A stretch of 48,831 bases of DNA from DATEOR01 sp035296905 (GTDB lineage Bacteria > Actinomycetota > Thermoleophilia > Gaiellales > Gaiellaceae): assembly GCA_035296905.1 (NCBI GenBank), contig DATHAA010000026.1:1-48831 (forward strand). The letters are read 5' to 3'. The translations under genes were made by a program, and so were the position numbers. Every line of letters starts with the position of its first letter. Position 1 is the stretch's first letter. The notes under the pieces were generated by a model. That model did no database searches, was not told the origin of the DNA, and saw only the letters and a program-made list of their open reading frames with translations. This document shows positions 8,589 to 18,933 of this stretch, piece after piece.

Positions 8589-9401
8589 CTAAGCCAAACC
8601 TGAAATGCCGCGCGGGAAACGGCGCTCGGCGATCCGGCACCAATCGCTCCCGGTCCACGAGTACGTGAACGCGGTCAGGGAGGCTTCGTCGGCTTCGAAG
8701 AAATGAAGCCCCCGCGCCTCGCCCCGCCTCTTCGGGCGCGGCTGGCCGAGGCCGGGAGCCGTCACGACGGTCGTCCCGCGGACCTCGCCTTCCGTGACCT
8801 CGAACTCGCGCCGTTCCGAGATCGCGCTCTGATGGACGTGGCCGGAGACGATCAGCTCGGCGCCGGCGTCCACGAGCGCCCCGAGCACGCTGGAGCGGTT
8901 GGCGATCGTCCGCTTTGCGGTGCGCCATGGCGCACCGAGCAGGTGGTGGTGGAGCGCCACCATCCGGAGAGACCCCGCGGGCGCCTCGGCGAGCGTCTTC
9001 GCGACGTGCTCGAGCTGGGACGGGCGCAACGCGCCTCCCTGCTGCTTCCACGGGCGCACCGAGTTCAGGCCACAGACGACGATCCGCTCCGAGCGGTACA
9101 CGGGCTCCGTCTCGGGCCACATCCGCAGGAACTCGTCGAAGGTACGCGTGAACCGCCATGGCGGCCAGCGGGGAATGTCGTGGTTCCCGGGGATGACCAG
9201 GAGGGGAGGGCCGAGGGAGCGCAGCAGCGCAGCGGCGCGCTCATGCTGCGCGGGTGTGTTGCGGTGGGTCAGATCGCCGCTTGCGACGACGACCTCGGGC
9301 GCGAGTTCGGCGACGAGCGCGCGCAGGTCGCTCTCCACCTCGGGCTCCTCACGCGTGCCCACATGGAGGTCGGAAACCTGCAGGAGGCGTAAGGGCGCCA
9401 T
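8589..9401 (-). CDS. Calcineurin-like metallophosphoesterase
   Basis: A 270-residue cytoplasmic enzyme with the full five-motif set of the fold: SDLHVG (about 10-15), ASGDLTH (about 40), IPGNHDIP (about 70), ALHHHLLG and SGHVHQS. These residues coordinate two divalent metals. It looks most like the Icc/CpdA or YmdB-type group that hydrolyses cyclic nucleotides or phosphomonoesters, but the substrate cannot be assigned. ATG 9401 lies 11 bases from the minus-strand reading of a palindromic -10 element shared with the gene at 9427. Confidence 0.88.
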   Translation of the reverse strand: MAPLRLLQVSDLHVGTREEPEVESDLRALVAELAPEVVVASGDLTHRNTPAQHERAAALLRSLGPPLLVIPGNHDIPRWPPWRFTRTFDEFLRMWPETEPVYRSERIVVCGLNSVRPWKQQGGALRPSQLEHVAKTLAEAPAGSLRMVALHHHLLGAPWRTAKRTIANRSSVLGALVDAGAELIVSGHVHQSAISERREFEVTEGEVRGTTVVTAPGLGQPRPKRRGEARGLHFFEADEASLTAFTYSWTGSDWCRIAERRFPRGISGLA

Positions 9402-9412
9402 CGGGCGGGGAC

Positions 9413-9420
9413 ACTATAGT
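9413..9420. promoter_or_regulatory. Palindromic -10 element ACTATAGT shared by two divergent genes
   Basis: ACTATAGT is its own reverse complement. On the plus strand TATAGT (9415-9420) ends 6 bases before ATG 9427; on the minus strand TATAGT (9418-9413) ends 11 bases before ATG 9401. The two promoters must therefore compete for the same DNA. Confidence 0.6.
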
Positions 9421-9426
9421 TTGGTC

Positions 9427-9666
9427 ATGGTCGACGAACCCGCCGAGATCTTCGACGACATGTACCTCGGCCTTCGGGCCGGGGCTGCCGGGCGCAAGAA
9501 GCGCCGGGGCGAGCCGCTTTCCGCCGAGGAGCAGGAGGCGCTCGGCCGCTGGCAGCGCCTGTCCACGTGGCGCAAGTCGCTCGCGGTCGGCAGCTTCGCC
9601 GTCGGCACCTTCGGCCTCGGATTCACGCTCGGCGGCCTTGTTTTTGGGCGTTGGCGTAAGGCTTAA
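9427..9666 (+). CDS. Small single-span membrane protein
   Basis: A 79-residue protein of unknown family. An acidic, then Lys/Arg-rich N-terminal half (about 1-48) is followed by one glycine-rich hydrophobic segment (about 52-73) and a basic end, so it is probably a tail-anchored membrane protein. ATG 9427 follows a TATAGT hexamer by 6 bases with no Shine-Dalgarno sequence. It ends 12 bases before the stop of the convergent AI-2E-type gene. Confidence 0.65.
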   Translation: MVDEPAEIFDDMYLGLRAGAAGRKKRRGEPLSAEEQEALGRWQRLSTWRKSLAVGSFAVGTFGLGFTLGGLVFGRWRKA

Positions 9667-9678
9667 CGCCCGCTCGGT

Positions 9679-10740
9679 CTAGTTCTCGGTCTCCTTGGCC
9701 GGGAAGAGAACGGCGGGCATGTCCTCCTCCGCGGGATTGCGGCGGCGCACGGCGACGTCCAGGAGCGTGGCGAGCACCGCCGCGAACGGAATCGCGAGGA
9801 AGACGGCAAAGCCGCCGAACAGGATCCCCATGGTGGCCACTGCGACGATCACGGAAAGCGGCGTAAGCCCGACCGCGTGGCCGAGCACGCGCGGAATTAC
9901 GACGTAATCCTCGAATAGGCGCACGCCGAGCACGGCGAGCCCGGCGGCGAGCGCGAGCTGCCACGAATCGGTGAGCCCCACGCCCACGGCGACGGCGCCT
10001 GCTGCGATTGGCCCGATGACTGGGACGATCTCGACGATCCCGGCGAAGATCCCGATCAGAAGCCAGAACGGGAGCCCGATCAAGTAGAAGATCAACGAGA
10101 GCACCGAGGCGACGAAGGTGACGAGGATCAGCAGGCCGCGGACGTAGGCGCCCAGCTTCGCGTCGATCAGGTTCCAGGTGTCGCGCACGACCCGTCGCTT
10201 CTCGCGCGGGAGCAGCGACATGACGAGGGTTTCGGCCCGGTCGCGCTCGAAGATCCAGTAGGCCGCACAGGCGAAGGTGAAGAAGATGCCCACAAGGACC
10301 TCGAAGGCCGTGAAGGTGAGGGAGAGGGAGGAGTCGACCAGCTCGGTCCCTGACGGAAGCTCGTCGAGCCCGTCTTGTACCCGCGCAAGGATCTCGTGCT
10401 TGAAGCCCGTCGATTGGCTTGTCTGGCGCTCGAGCTCCGAGCTCGAGGTCGGGATGCCCCCGAGTGCGTTGTCCACCTGGTCGATGGCGCGCGGCACGAT
10501 CGCCCAGAGGAGGAGGCCGATGAGGCAGCCCAGGAGCGCGTAGTGTAGGAGGATCCCGATTCCGCGCGGGATGCGGCGTTGCGCCAGCCACTCGACGCTC
10601 GGGCGCATCGCCGCCGCGATGATCAGCGCGAGGAACAACCCCGCGACGAGGATGCGCAGCTTCCAGAGCGCGAGCGCGGAGGCGACGACCGCGACCACGA
10701 TCAGCGAAGCGACAAGAGCCTTGCGCGCGGTGTCCTGCAT
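9679..10740 (-). CDS. AI-2E transporter (PerM/YhhT) family membrane protein
   Basis: A 353-residue membrane protein with the family layout: two or three N-terminal spans, a long soluble loop (about 85-155), then a C-terminal bundle. Typical motifs are SVEWLAQRRIPRG after the second span, FFTFACAAYWIFERD, PVIGPIAAG and a late LFEDYVVIPRVLGHAVGL. Characterised relatives export autoinducer-2 or act as Na+/H+ antiporters; function here is not settled. Minus-strand TATCCT (10761-10756) lies 15 bases before ATG 10740. Confidence 0.88.
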   Translation of the reverse strand: MQDTARKALVASLIVVAVVASALALWKLRILVAGLFLALIIAAAMRPSVEWLAQRRIPRGIGILLHYALLGCLIGLLLWAIVPRAIDQVDNALGGIPTSSSELERQTSQSTGFKHEILARVQDGLDELPSGTELVDSSLSLTFTAFEVLVGIFFTFACAAYWIFERDRAETLVMSLLPREKRRVVRDTWNLIDAKLGAYVRGLLILVTFVASVLSLIFYLIGLPFWLLIGIFAGIVEIVPVIGPIAAGAVAVGVGLTDSWQLALAAGLAVLGVRLFEDYVVIPRVLGHAVGLTPLSVIVAVATMGILFGGFAVFLAIPFAAVLATLLDVAVRRRNPAEEDMPAVLFPAKETEN

Positions 10741-10810
10741 GGGGTCTCGATTCCCAGGATAGTCGCCTGAGGAACGAGGACTTCCACGCGCCGGCGGAGA
10801 AATCCTCCGT

Positions 10811-11233
10811 ATGCGCGGGTATCTCGACCCAGGTGAGACGGTGCGCTTCCAGGCGCGCCCTCACACCGCGGCGCTCTTTCGCCCGCTGAGCCGCTCCGTC
10901 CTGCTGGCGCTGGCGGGTGGGATCCTTGTCGGGCTCTCGCCGCCATGGATCGGCGTCGTCGGCGCAATCCTCCTCGGCATCGGCGCGCTTCTCGCCCTCC
11001 GCGCCGTTCTGCGCTGGGATCGCACGTCGCTCGTGGTCACGACGGAGAAGCTTTTCGTCGTCCACGGCGTCGCCCAGCGGCGTGCGGCTGCCGTTCGCTT
11101 CGCTCGCATCGGGCCCGTCGAGGTGGAGCAGGGACTCGTCGGCCGCCTACTCGGCTACGGCACCGTGATCGCGGGAGAGCTCGAGATCCCCTACGTGCCC
11201 GATCCGCGTCGCGTCGGCCGGCTGGCGTCTTAG
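10811..11233 (+). CDS. Bacterial PH-domain (YdbS-type) membrane protein
   Basis: A 140-residue protein with a short N-terminal strand region (LDPGETVRFQARPH), two adjacent membrane spans (about 28-66) and a C-terminal bPH_2-like domain (WDRTSLVVTTEKLFVVHG, then RIGPVEVEQGLVGRLLGYGTV). The arrangement is standard for the DUF304/PH family of unknown function. A small inverted repeat, CGGAG/CTCCG, lies just before the ATG. It is divergent from 9679-10740 and 18 bases before the next gene. Confidence 0.82.
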   Translation: MRGYLDPGETVRFQARPHTAALFRPLSRSVLLALAGGILVGLSPPWIGVVGAILLGIGALLALRAVLRWDRTSLVVTTEKLFVVHGVAQRRAAAVRFARIGPVEVEQGLVGRLLGYGTVIAGELEIPYVPDPRRVGRLAS

Positions 11234-11236
11234 CGC

Positions 11237-11242
11237 TACGCT
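11237..11242 (+). promoter_or_regulatory. -10 hexamer TACGCT of the 11252 gene
   Basis: TACGCT ends 9 bases before ATG 11252; part of the recurrent leaderless-type pattern. A purine stretch (agggcggg) lies between, so a leadered reading is also possible. Confidence 0.45.
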
Positions 11243-11251
11243 CAGGGCGGG

Positions 11252-12208
11252 ATGCGCCCGCTCGCGACGTGGCTCTTGGTCGGCGCCCTGCTCGTTCTCG
11301 GGCTGCTAGCCGCGCGCGATGCGCTGCAGTCGGAGGGAAGCGCCGCACCTCAGCCGACAGCCGAGCGCGCAGTCGAGGTTGCAGCGGGGCCGCCCGACAT
11401 CCCCGGGCGCACGGCGCTCGTCGCGGAGTTGAAGAAGATCGGCGCTCATGGCGTGCTGTACGTGACCGACGTCTCTTGCCGTCGCTTTATCCTTCGGCTG
11501 CCGACCCTCGAGTGGACGACGAGCCGAGAGCTACCCGGCAGCGACTGCGGACTGTGGACACGCCAGCCCAGCGACGCAGATTCCGGCCTCGCCGCCCGGC
11601 AGGTCAACGCGGACACGATCGAGGTCGCCTCGGGCGGCTGGAGCTTCGGCTTCGAGGGCGTCTCGCCCGCGTTCAAGCCGGACGGCATCCTCACGTTCGT
11701 GAGGGACGGCCGGCTTCGCGAGTGGACCGGCCGCTGCCCCGACACGGCGCGGAAGGTCGTCTTCGAGGGCCTGCACGAGGTCGCGCGCTGCGACCGGCCT
11801 GTCGTGGGAGCGCCCCGTGACATGCGCGAGGTCGCCTGGCTGAGCGTCCGCGATTACGCAGTCGTCGCCGGGCCCGACAGCGCCACATCGCTCGAGGTCG
11901 TGCGGGAGGGACGCACGGAGCGCCTCTTCAACTCGGTCGGCGCGCGAATGGGCGCGCTCGAGGCGAGCCCGAGCGGCCGGTACGTGGTCGTCCGCCTGGA
12001 CGGCGCGCTCACGCTCTTTCGCACGGATGTGTCTCCAGCGCTCCGCCCGGTACCCGCCGACGACGAGCTCGTCCGCTCGATCACGTGGTCGCGCGACGAG
12101 CGCCTTGCGGCGCTCGCGACGGACAGCTCCCTGGCCGTCTTCCCGAGCGACGCGGCCGGCCGGGCGGTCCGGATTCCGCTCTCCGCCGCGACCGTGCAGT
12201 GGCGCTGA
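11252..12208 (+). CDS. Membrane-anchored propeller-like protein, related to 1515-2564
   Basis: A 318-residue protein with an N-terminal transmembrane segment (about 5-21) and an extracytoplasmic part made of short strand-rich repeats (for example EASPSGRYVVVRLDG and RSITWSRDERLAALATDSS). Four cysteines in the first half. It has the same plan as the protein at 1515-2564 and a matching stretch, so the two may be distant paralogues. No catalytic motif seen. It ends 56 bases before uvrA, and the uvrA LexA box lies just past its stop. Confidence 0.72.
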   Translation: MRPLATWLLVGALLVLGLLAARDALQSEGSAAPQPTAERAVEVAAGPPDIPGRTALVAELKKIGAHGVLYVTDVSCRRFILRLPTLEWTTSRELPGSDCGLWTRQPSDADSGLAARQVNADTIEVASGGWSFGFEGVSPAFKPDGILTFVRDGRLREWTGRCPDTARKVVFEGLHEVARCDRPVVGAPRDMREVAWLSVRDYAVVAGPDSATSLEVVREGRTERLFNSVGARMGALEASPSGRYVVVRLDGALTLFRTDVSPALRPVPADDELVRSITWSRDERLAALATDSSLAVFPSDAAGRAVRIPLSAATVQWR

Positions 12209-12222
12209 GATAAGCCCAAAAG

Positions 12223-12236
12223 CGAACGCGTGTTCG
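12223..12236. promoter_or_regulatory. LexA (SOS) box upstream of uvrA
   Basis: CGAACGCGTGTTCG matches the Gram-positive LexA consensus CGAAC-N4-GTTCG with a perfect 5-bp dyad and a GCGT centre. It sits 15 bases before the TACACT -10 hexamer of uvrA, so a bound repressor would cover the -35 region. Confidence 0.85.
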
Positions 12237-12251
12237 TCCGGAGGCGGGGGC

Positions 12252-12257
12252 TACACT
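12252..12257 (+). promoter_or_regulatory. -10 hexamer TACACT of uvrA
   Basis: TACACT ends 7 bases before ATG 12265. A GTG at 12262 is in frame but only 4 bases from the hexamer, so ATG is preferred. Confidence 0.6.
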
Positions 12258-12264
12258 GGGGGTG

Positions 12265-15105
<2,841 letters not shown>

Positions 15106-15123
15106 GTCGGACGCGCCGTCGAA

Positions 15124-15129
15124 TAGCCT
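15124..15129 (+). promoter_or_regulatory. -10 hexamer TAGCCT of the 15137 gene
   Basis: TAGCCT ends 7 bases before GTG 15137, with no Shine-Dalgarno sequence. Confidence 0.5.
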
Positions 15130-15136
15130 GACGGCC

Positions 15137-15811
15137 GTGGAAGCGCCTTCACGAGAGACATCGGACCGCGACGCGCTGGACCGCGAATGGTGGCTGCGCA
15201 CGCTTGCGATCTTCCAGGCGCCGCGGGCGGTCTTCGCCGCCTTGCGGAGCGACGCACCCGAGGATGCCGAGGCGCGGCAGGAACCGGTGCTGGCACTCGT
15301 CCTTTTGGCCGGCATGGCCGGCGTCCTCCTCGCGCCGTCCACCGGGCGGCTGCTCGACGAGTCCCTGGTCGACAACAGCATGACCGTCGTCGCCGTGCTG
15401 GTCTTCGTCACGGGTGCGCTCTACGGGACGGCGACGTACTGGCTCGGCGGTGCCGCGCTCTACGTGGGCCTCCGCGGTGCGGGGAGCACGGGGAGGTATC
15501 TGCGCGCGCGGCACACCCTTGCGTTCGCGGCCGCGCCGCTCGTCCTCGGTCTCGTCTTCGTCTGGCCGGTCCGGATCGCCGTCTACGGGTCGGACCTCTT
15601 CCGAAGCGGAGGAGGAGACGACGGCGCGGGCAACGTGGTCTTCAAGGCGATCCTGGGGGCGATCGGCCTCTGGGCCTTCGGCCTGCTCGTCTACGGAATC
15701 TCGGTGGTCGAGCGCTGGACCGCAGTGCGCGCGCTCGTCGCGATCGGGCTCGTCGTGCTCGGGCTCCTGATCGTCACGTTTCCGTTCCTGATTCCGCTCG
15801 CGAGTCGCTGA
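15137..15811 (+). CDS. Yip1-like integral membrane protein
   Basis: A 224-residue protein with an N-terminal amphipathic segment (REWWLRTLAIFQAPRAVFAAL, split here as REWWLRTLAI and FQAPRAVFAA) typical of YIP1-family proteins, followed by five hydrophobic segments. Family function in bacteria is unknown. GTG 15137 is set by the TAGCCT hexamer. Its last 38 bases overlap the convergent panB gene. Confidence 0.7.
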   Translation: MEAPSRETSDRDALDREWWLRTLAIFQAPRAVFAALRSDAPEDAEARQEPVLALVLLAGMAGVLLAPSTGRLLDESLVDNSMTVVAVLVFVTGALYGTATYWLGGAALYVGLRGAGSTGRYLRARHTLAFAAAPLVLGLVFVWPVRIAVYGSDLFRSGGGDDGAGNVVFKAILGAIGLWAFGLLVYGISVVERWTAVRALVAIGLVVLGLLIVTFPFLIPLASR

Positions 15812-16667
15812 GGATTTCTCCGAAGGCGGCGAGCTCGTCCTCGGGAATCGAATATGTGTGCTCGTCGCCGGGGAACGCGCCCGAGCGCACGTCGGTGGCG
15901 TAGCGCTCGAGGGCGCTTCGGGTCTCGGCCGCCAGGTCGGCGTACCGCTTCACGAAGCGGGGGGCCTTGCCGTCGTAGAGCCCGAGCAGGTCGTGGAAGA
16001 CGAGCACCTGCCCGTCGCAGTCGCGGCCGGAGCCGATCCCGATCGTCGGAACTGTGAGCGACTGGGTGATGCGCAGCGCCACCTGGGCGGGGACCGCCTC
16101 GAGGACGATCGCGAAGCAGCCCGCAGCCTCCAACGCCTGTGCGTCCTGCAGGAGCGCTCGCGCCTTCTCCGCGGTGCGGCCCTGGGCGCGGAAACCGCCG
16201 AGCATCGTCGCGGACTGCGGCGTCAGCCCGACGTGGCCCATGACCGGGATCCCCGCCCCGACAAGCGCGAGCACACGTGAGAGGGTCGGGCCGGCTCCCT
16301 CGAGCTTGACTGCGTCGGCCCCTGCTTCCTTGACGAAGCGGATGCCGTTGCGGACGGCGTCCTCGTCCGAGACCTGGAAGGAGCCGAAGGGCATGTCGGC
16401 GACGACGAGCGGGCGCTCGGCCCCACGAGCAGCCGCGCGCGTGAGCATGAGCATCTCGTCCATCGTGGCGGGCACCGTCGAGTCGTTGCCGAGGACGGTC
16501 ATCGCGGCCGAGTCGCCGACGAGGACGACGTCGATCCCGGCAGCATCCGCGATGCGCCCGCTCGGATAGTCGTAGGCCGTCGCCATCACGATGGGCTCCC
16601 CGCGGCTCTTCATGTCGGCGAGCTCGGTGAGGGGGAGCTTTCCGTCCGTTCGCGGGCGGCTGGTCAC
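15774..16667 (-). CDS. panB: 3-methyl-2-oxobutanoate hydroxymethyltransferase
   Basis: First committed enzyme of pantothenate synthesis, making ketopantoate from 2-oxoisovalerate and methylene-THF. The 297-residue protein shows the TIM-barrel motifs ATAYDYPSGRIAD, VLVGDSAAMTVLG, PLVVADMPFGSFQ, KLEGAG and GHVGLTPQS, with IGIGSGRDCDGQVLV and FPGDEHTYSIPE near the end. It is longer than usual (about 265-280) at the C-terminus, which runs into the convergent Yip1-like gene. GTG 16667 overlaps the panC stop as GTGA, so the two are translationally linked. Confidence 0.96.
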   Translation of the reverse strand: MTSRPRTDGKLPLTELADMKSRGEPIVMATAYDYPSGRIADAAGIDVVLVGDSAAMTVLGNDSTVPATMDEMLMLTRAAARGAERPLVVADMPFGSFQVSDEDAVRNGIRFVKEAGADAVKLEGAGPTLSRVLALVGAGIPVMGHVGLTPQSATMLGGFRAQGRTAEKARALLQDAQALEAAGCFAIVLEAVPAQVALRITQSLTVPTIGIGSGRDCDGQVLVFHDLLGLYDGKAPRFVKRYADLAAETRSALERYATDVRSGAFPGDEHTYSIPEDELAAFGEILSDSRAESGTET

Positions 16668-17464
16668 AGCGGGTCTCCTTCCAGCACGATGTTGTCGATG
16701 AGGCGGGTGCGCCCTGCCCGCGCGGCGGCGAGCAGATAGACGCGGCCGTCGAGCTTCGCGAGCTCGACGTATTCGGGCTCCAGGCGCGACTCCGCGCCAA
16801 GAACGGCACGCGCCGCTTCGAGCGGGTCGGCGCCGCGGCCCTGAGCCTCCTCGCCGGCACGAAGGGCCTTCGGGAGAGCCGCGGCGGCCTCGCGCTCCTC
16901 GGCCGAGAGATAGGCGTTCCGGGAACTGACGGCGAGACCGTCCTCTTCCCGCACGGTCGGGACGACGCGGATCTCGAGATCGAGATCGAGATCCGCGACG
17001 AGCCGCTCGACGACCGCCGCCTGTTGCGCGTCCTTCTGTCCGAAATAGGCGCGGTCGGGGCGGACGATGTTGAAGAGCTTTAGGCACACGGTCGCGACCC
17101 CGCGGAAATGCCCGGGCCGCGCATCTCCCTCGAGCTCAGCGGAGGCACCCTTGACCTTGACCCACGTGTCGAAGCCCGGTGGGTACATCTCCTCGGTCGC
17201 GGGCACGAAGAGGACGTCGACGCCCGCCGCTTCGGCGGCGGCGGCGTCAGCCTCCTCGTCCCGCGGGTAGCGCTTGAAGTCCTCCCCTTCGCCGAACTGG
17301 GCCGGGTTCACGAAGATCGAGGCAACGACGACACCGTTCTCGCGTCGCGCCGCAGCGAAGAGGGCGACGTGTCCGGCGTGGAGTGCTCCCATCGTGGGGA
17401 CGAGCCCGATGCCTTCCCGGGGAAGGGCCTCGCGCGCCTCGGCGATCGTGCGCAGCGTCCTCAC
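16664..17464 (-). CDS. panC: Pantothenate synthetase
   Basis: Condenses pantoate and beta-alanine using ATP. The 266-residue protein shows PTMGALHAGH (about 22-31, the HIGH-type motif), SIFVNPAQFG, LKLFNIVRPDRAYFGQKDAQQ (shown here as LKLFNIVRPD and YFGQKDAQQ) and SSRNAYLS (the KMSKS-like loop). The longer upstream frame is ignored because the family start is at GTG 17464, which overlaps the stop of the DUF2520 gene as GTGA. No panD is seen in this window. Confidence 0.96.
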   Translation of the reverse strand: MRTLRTIAEAREALPREGIGLVPTMGALHAGHVALFAAARRENGVVVASIFVNPAQFGEGEDFKRYPRDEEADAAAAEAAGVDVLFVPATEEMYPPGFDTWVKVKGASAELEGDARPGHFRGVATVCLKLFNIVRPDRAYFGQKDAQQAAVVERLVADLDLDLEIRVVPTVREEDGLAVSSRNAYLSAEEREAAAALPKALRAGEEAQGRGADPLEAARAVLGAESRLEPEYVELAKLDGRVYLLAAARAGRTRLIDNIVLEGDPL

Positions 17465-18159
17465 GACGTCTTCGCTCCGAGAAGCCCCGCTTCGGTCTCG
17501 GCGAGCGCACGGTAGAGAGGCAGAAGGTGGGGGCTTCGCGCGGCGATCGCCTCGGCGTGGCGCTCGACCGTCTCCCAGTCGTCGCGGACGAGTGGCCCGG
17601 TGTGCTGGAAGCCGTTCTCGATCGTGCGGCGCATGAGGGGCTCGAGCGCCTCCGGCGGGGCGCCGGCGGCGTCCATGAGCTCGGCGGCGACATCGTGCAG
17701 CGTGACGAGGAACGCCGAGACGAAGCTTGCGGCCGCGTGGTAGAGCGGGCGCATCTCGTCGTCCAGCTCGAAGGGCTTCAGCCCGAGCCTCCGCGCGAGC
17801 TCTGCGCCGGCTAAGAGCGCGTCGGCGCTCTCTCCGGACACCGCTGCCCACGCGCCGTCGAGCTGCTCGGGGCCGCGGTCGAGCGTGAAGGTCTGCAGGG
17901 GATGGAGGCTGAAGCGACGGTCGTGCGGAGCAAGCGCCTCGAGCCGGCATGCACCGCTCGTGTGCGCGACCCAGGGGCCGGGCCGGATCCCTACGGCGAC
18001 CTCGGGGATGGCGCGGTCGGGCACGCAGAGAAGGACGAGCTCGGCGTCACCGCACTCGAGGTCGCGGCCCGCGACCTGGGTCGGGATCCGTTCGCCGAGG
18101 CGTGCGACCATCGCTTTGCCGACGCGTCCAGCGCCGACGACACATGCTGATTCGAACAC
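17461..18159 (-). CDS. Rossmann-fold DUF2520 protein, possible ketopantoate reductase (PanG-like)
   Basis: A 232-residue NAD(P)-binding protein. VVGAGRVGKAM at about 6-16 is the dinucleotide-binding loop; LVLLCVPDRAIPEVA follows as in reductase folds; the C-terminal helical DUF2520 part carries YHAAASFVSAF. It is first in the operon with panC and panB, joined by GTGA overlaps. Pantothenate synthesis needs a ketopantoate reductase between PanB and PanC, and no panE is seen here. From memory, PanG of Francisella is a reductase of a related type; I infer that this gene fills the panE role. GTG 18159 is chosen for GGAG just upstream and because TTG 18192 abuts the -10 hexamer. Confidence 0.8.
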   Translation of the reverse strand: MFESACVVGAGRVGKAMVARLGERIPTQVAGRDLECGDAELVLLCVPDRAIPEVAVGIRPGPWVAHTSGACRLEALAPHDRRFSLHPLQTFTLDRGPEQLDGAWAAVSGESADALLAGAELARRLGLKPFELDDEMRPLYHAAASFVSAFLVTLHDVAAELMDAAGAPPEALEPLMRRTIENGFQHTGPLVRDDWETVERHAEAIAARSPHLLPLYRALAETEAGLLGAKTS

Positions 18160-18192
18160 GGCTCCAGTTCCGTAGGGATACCGGGCACCCAA

Positions 18193-18198
18193 AGTCTA
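18193..18198 (-). promoter_or_regulatory. -10 hexamer TAGACT of the DUF2520-panC-panB operon
   Basis: TAGACT on the minus strand lies 33 bases before GTG 18159, leaving a leader of about 25 bases with a purine-rich GGAACTGGAG. This operon is therefore leadered. Confidence 0.5.
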
Positions 18199-18226
18199 GC
18201 CATTGCCGAAAGGCAAGCCGGCCTCC

Positions 18227-18232
18227 TAAGAT
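18227..18232 (+). promoter_or_regulatory. -10 hexamer TAAGAT of the 18268 gene
   Basis: TAAGAT followed 35 bases later by ATG 18268, with AAGGGG six bases before the ATG acting as a Shine-Dalgarno sequence. Confidence 0.45.
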
Positions 18233-18267
18233 GCCGCGTCACGCAGGCGTGTGAAAAGGGGATCCCG

Positions 18268-18933
18268 ATGGAGGGGGACGATTCGAGCGAGGCGGGCGAG
18301 TCGCAGGAGGCGCGTGAGCCGACCGACGACGACGTCGCGCTCATTGCCGAGCAGTTGCGCGCCGGGACCGACCAGGAGACGATTGCGGCGATGCTCGAGG
18401 ACCGGGGCCTCGATCGTGTGCGGGCGCGTGAGCTTGTCGACACGCTCTACCCCCAGCTCGCCCGTGTCGCGGAGGAGGAGCGCTACACCGGCTCGGCGCT
18501 TGGCCCGGGGATCGCGGGCGGCCTCGTCGCCGCGGTCGTCGGAGGCTTCCTCTGGGGCCTGATCGTGATCCTGAGCGAGTACGAGATCGGCATCGCCGCC
18601 TGGGGCATCGGCTTCCTCGCCGGCTTCGCGGTCGTCCGCTTCGCCGGAGGCGCGAAGGGCATGCCGCTCCAGGTCGTCGCCGTCGTCTCGAGCCTGCTCG
18701 GGATCATCATCGGCAAGTACATCTCGTACGCCTACTTCTTCAAGCAGGCTGTGTCGGACCGCTTCGACGTCGACATCTCGTACCTCGATTCGGAGATCTT
18801 CCGCGCCTTCCGCGAGAATCTGACCGACGTCTTCGGAGGCTTCGACCTCCTCTGGGCCGCCCTCGCCGTCATGACGGCATGGCGGCTGACCCGCCCGTCG
18901 GGACTCATGTCGCGCGGTAGGCTTGGAGTGTGA
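18268..18933 (+). CDS. Multi-span membrane protein of unknown function
   Basis: A 221-residue protein. The first ~75 residues are soluble and acidic, with a repeat-like helical region (IAEQLRAGTDQETIAAMLEDRG) broken up as VALIAEQLRAG and ETIAAMLEDRG. Four hydrophobic segments follow at about 80-105, 110-125, 133-158 and 190-205. No family recognised with confidence. It has a clear Shine-Dalgarno AAGGGG and overlaps msrB by GTGA. Confidence 0.7.
   Translation: MEGDDSSEAGESQEAREPTDDDVALIAEQLRAGTDQETIAAMLEDRGLDRVRARELVDTLYPQLARVAEEERYTGSALGPGIAGGLVAAVVGGFLWGLIVILSEYEIGIAAWGIGFLAGFAVVRFAGGAKGMPLQVVAVVSSLLGIIIGKYISYAYFFKQAVSDRFDVDISYLDSEIFRAFRENLTDVFGGFDLLWAALAVMTAWRLTRPSGLMSRGRLGV
18918..18923 (+). 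promoter_or_regulatory. -10 hexamer TAGGCT of msrB
   Basis: TAGGCT ends 6 bases before GTG 18930, inside the 3' end of the previous gene. The intervening tggagt could also act as a weak Shine-Dalgarno sequence. Confidence 0.5.
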
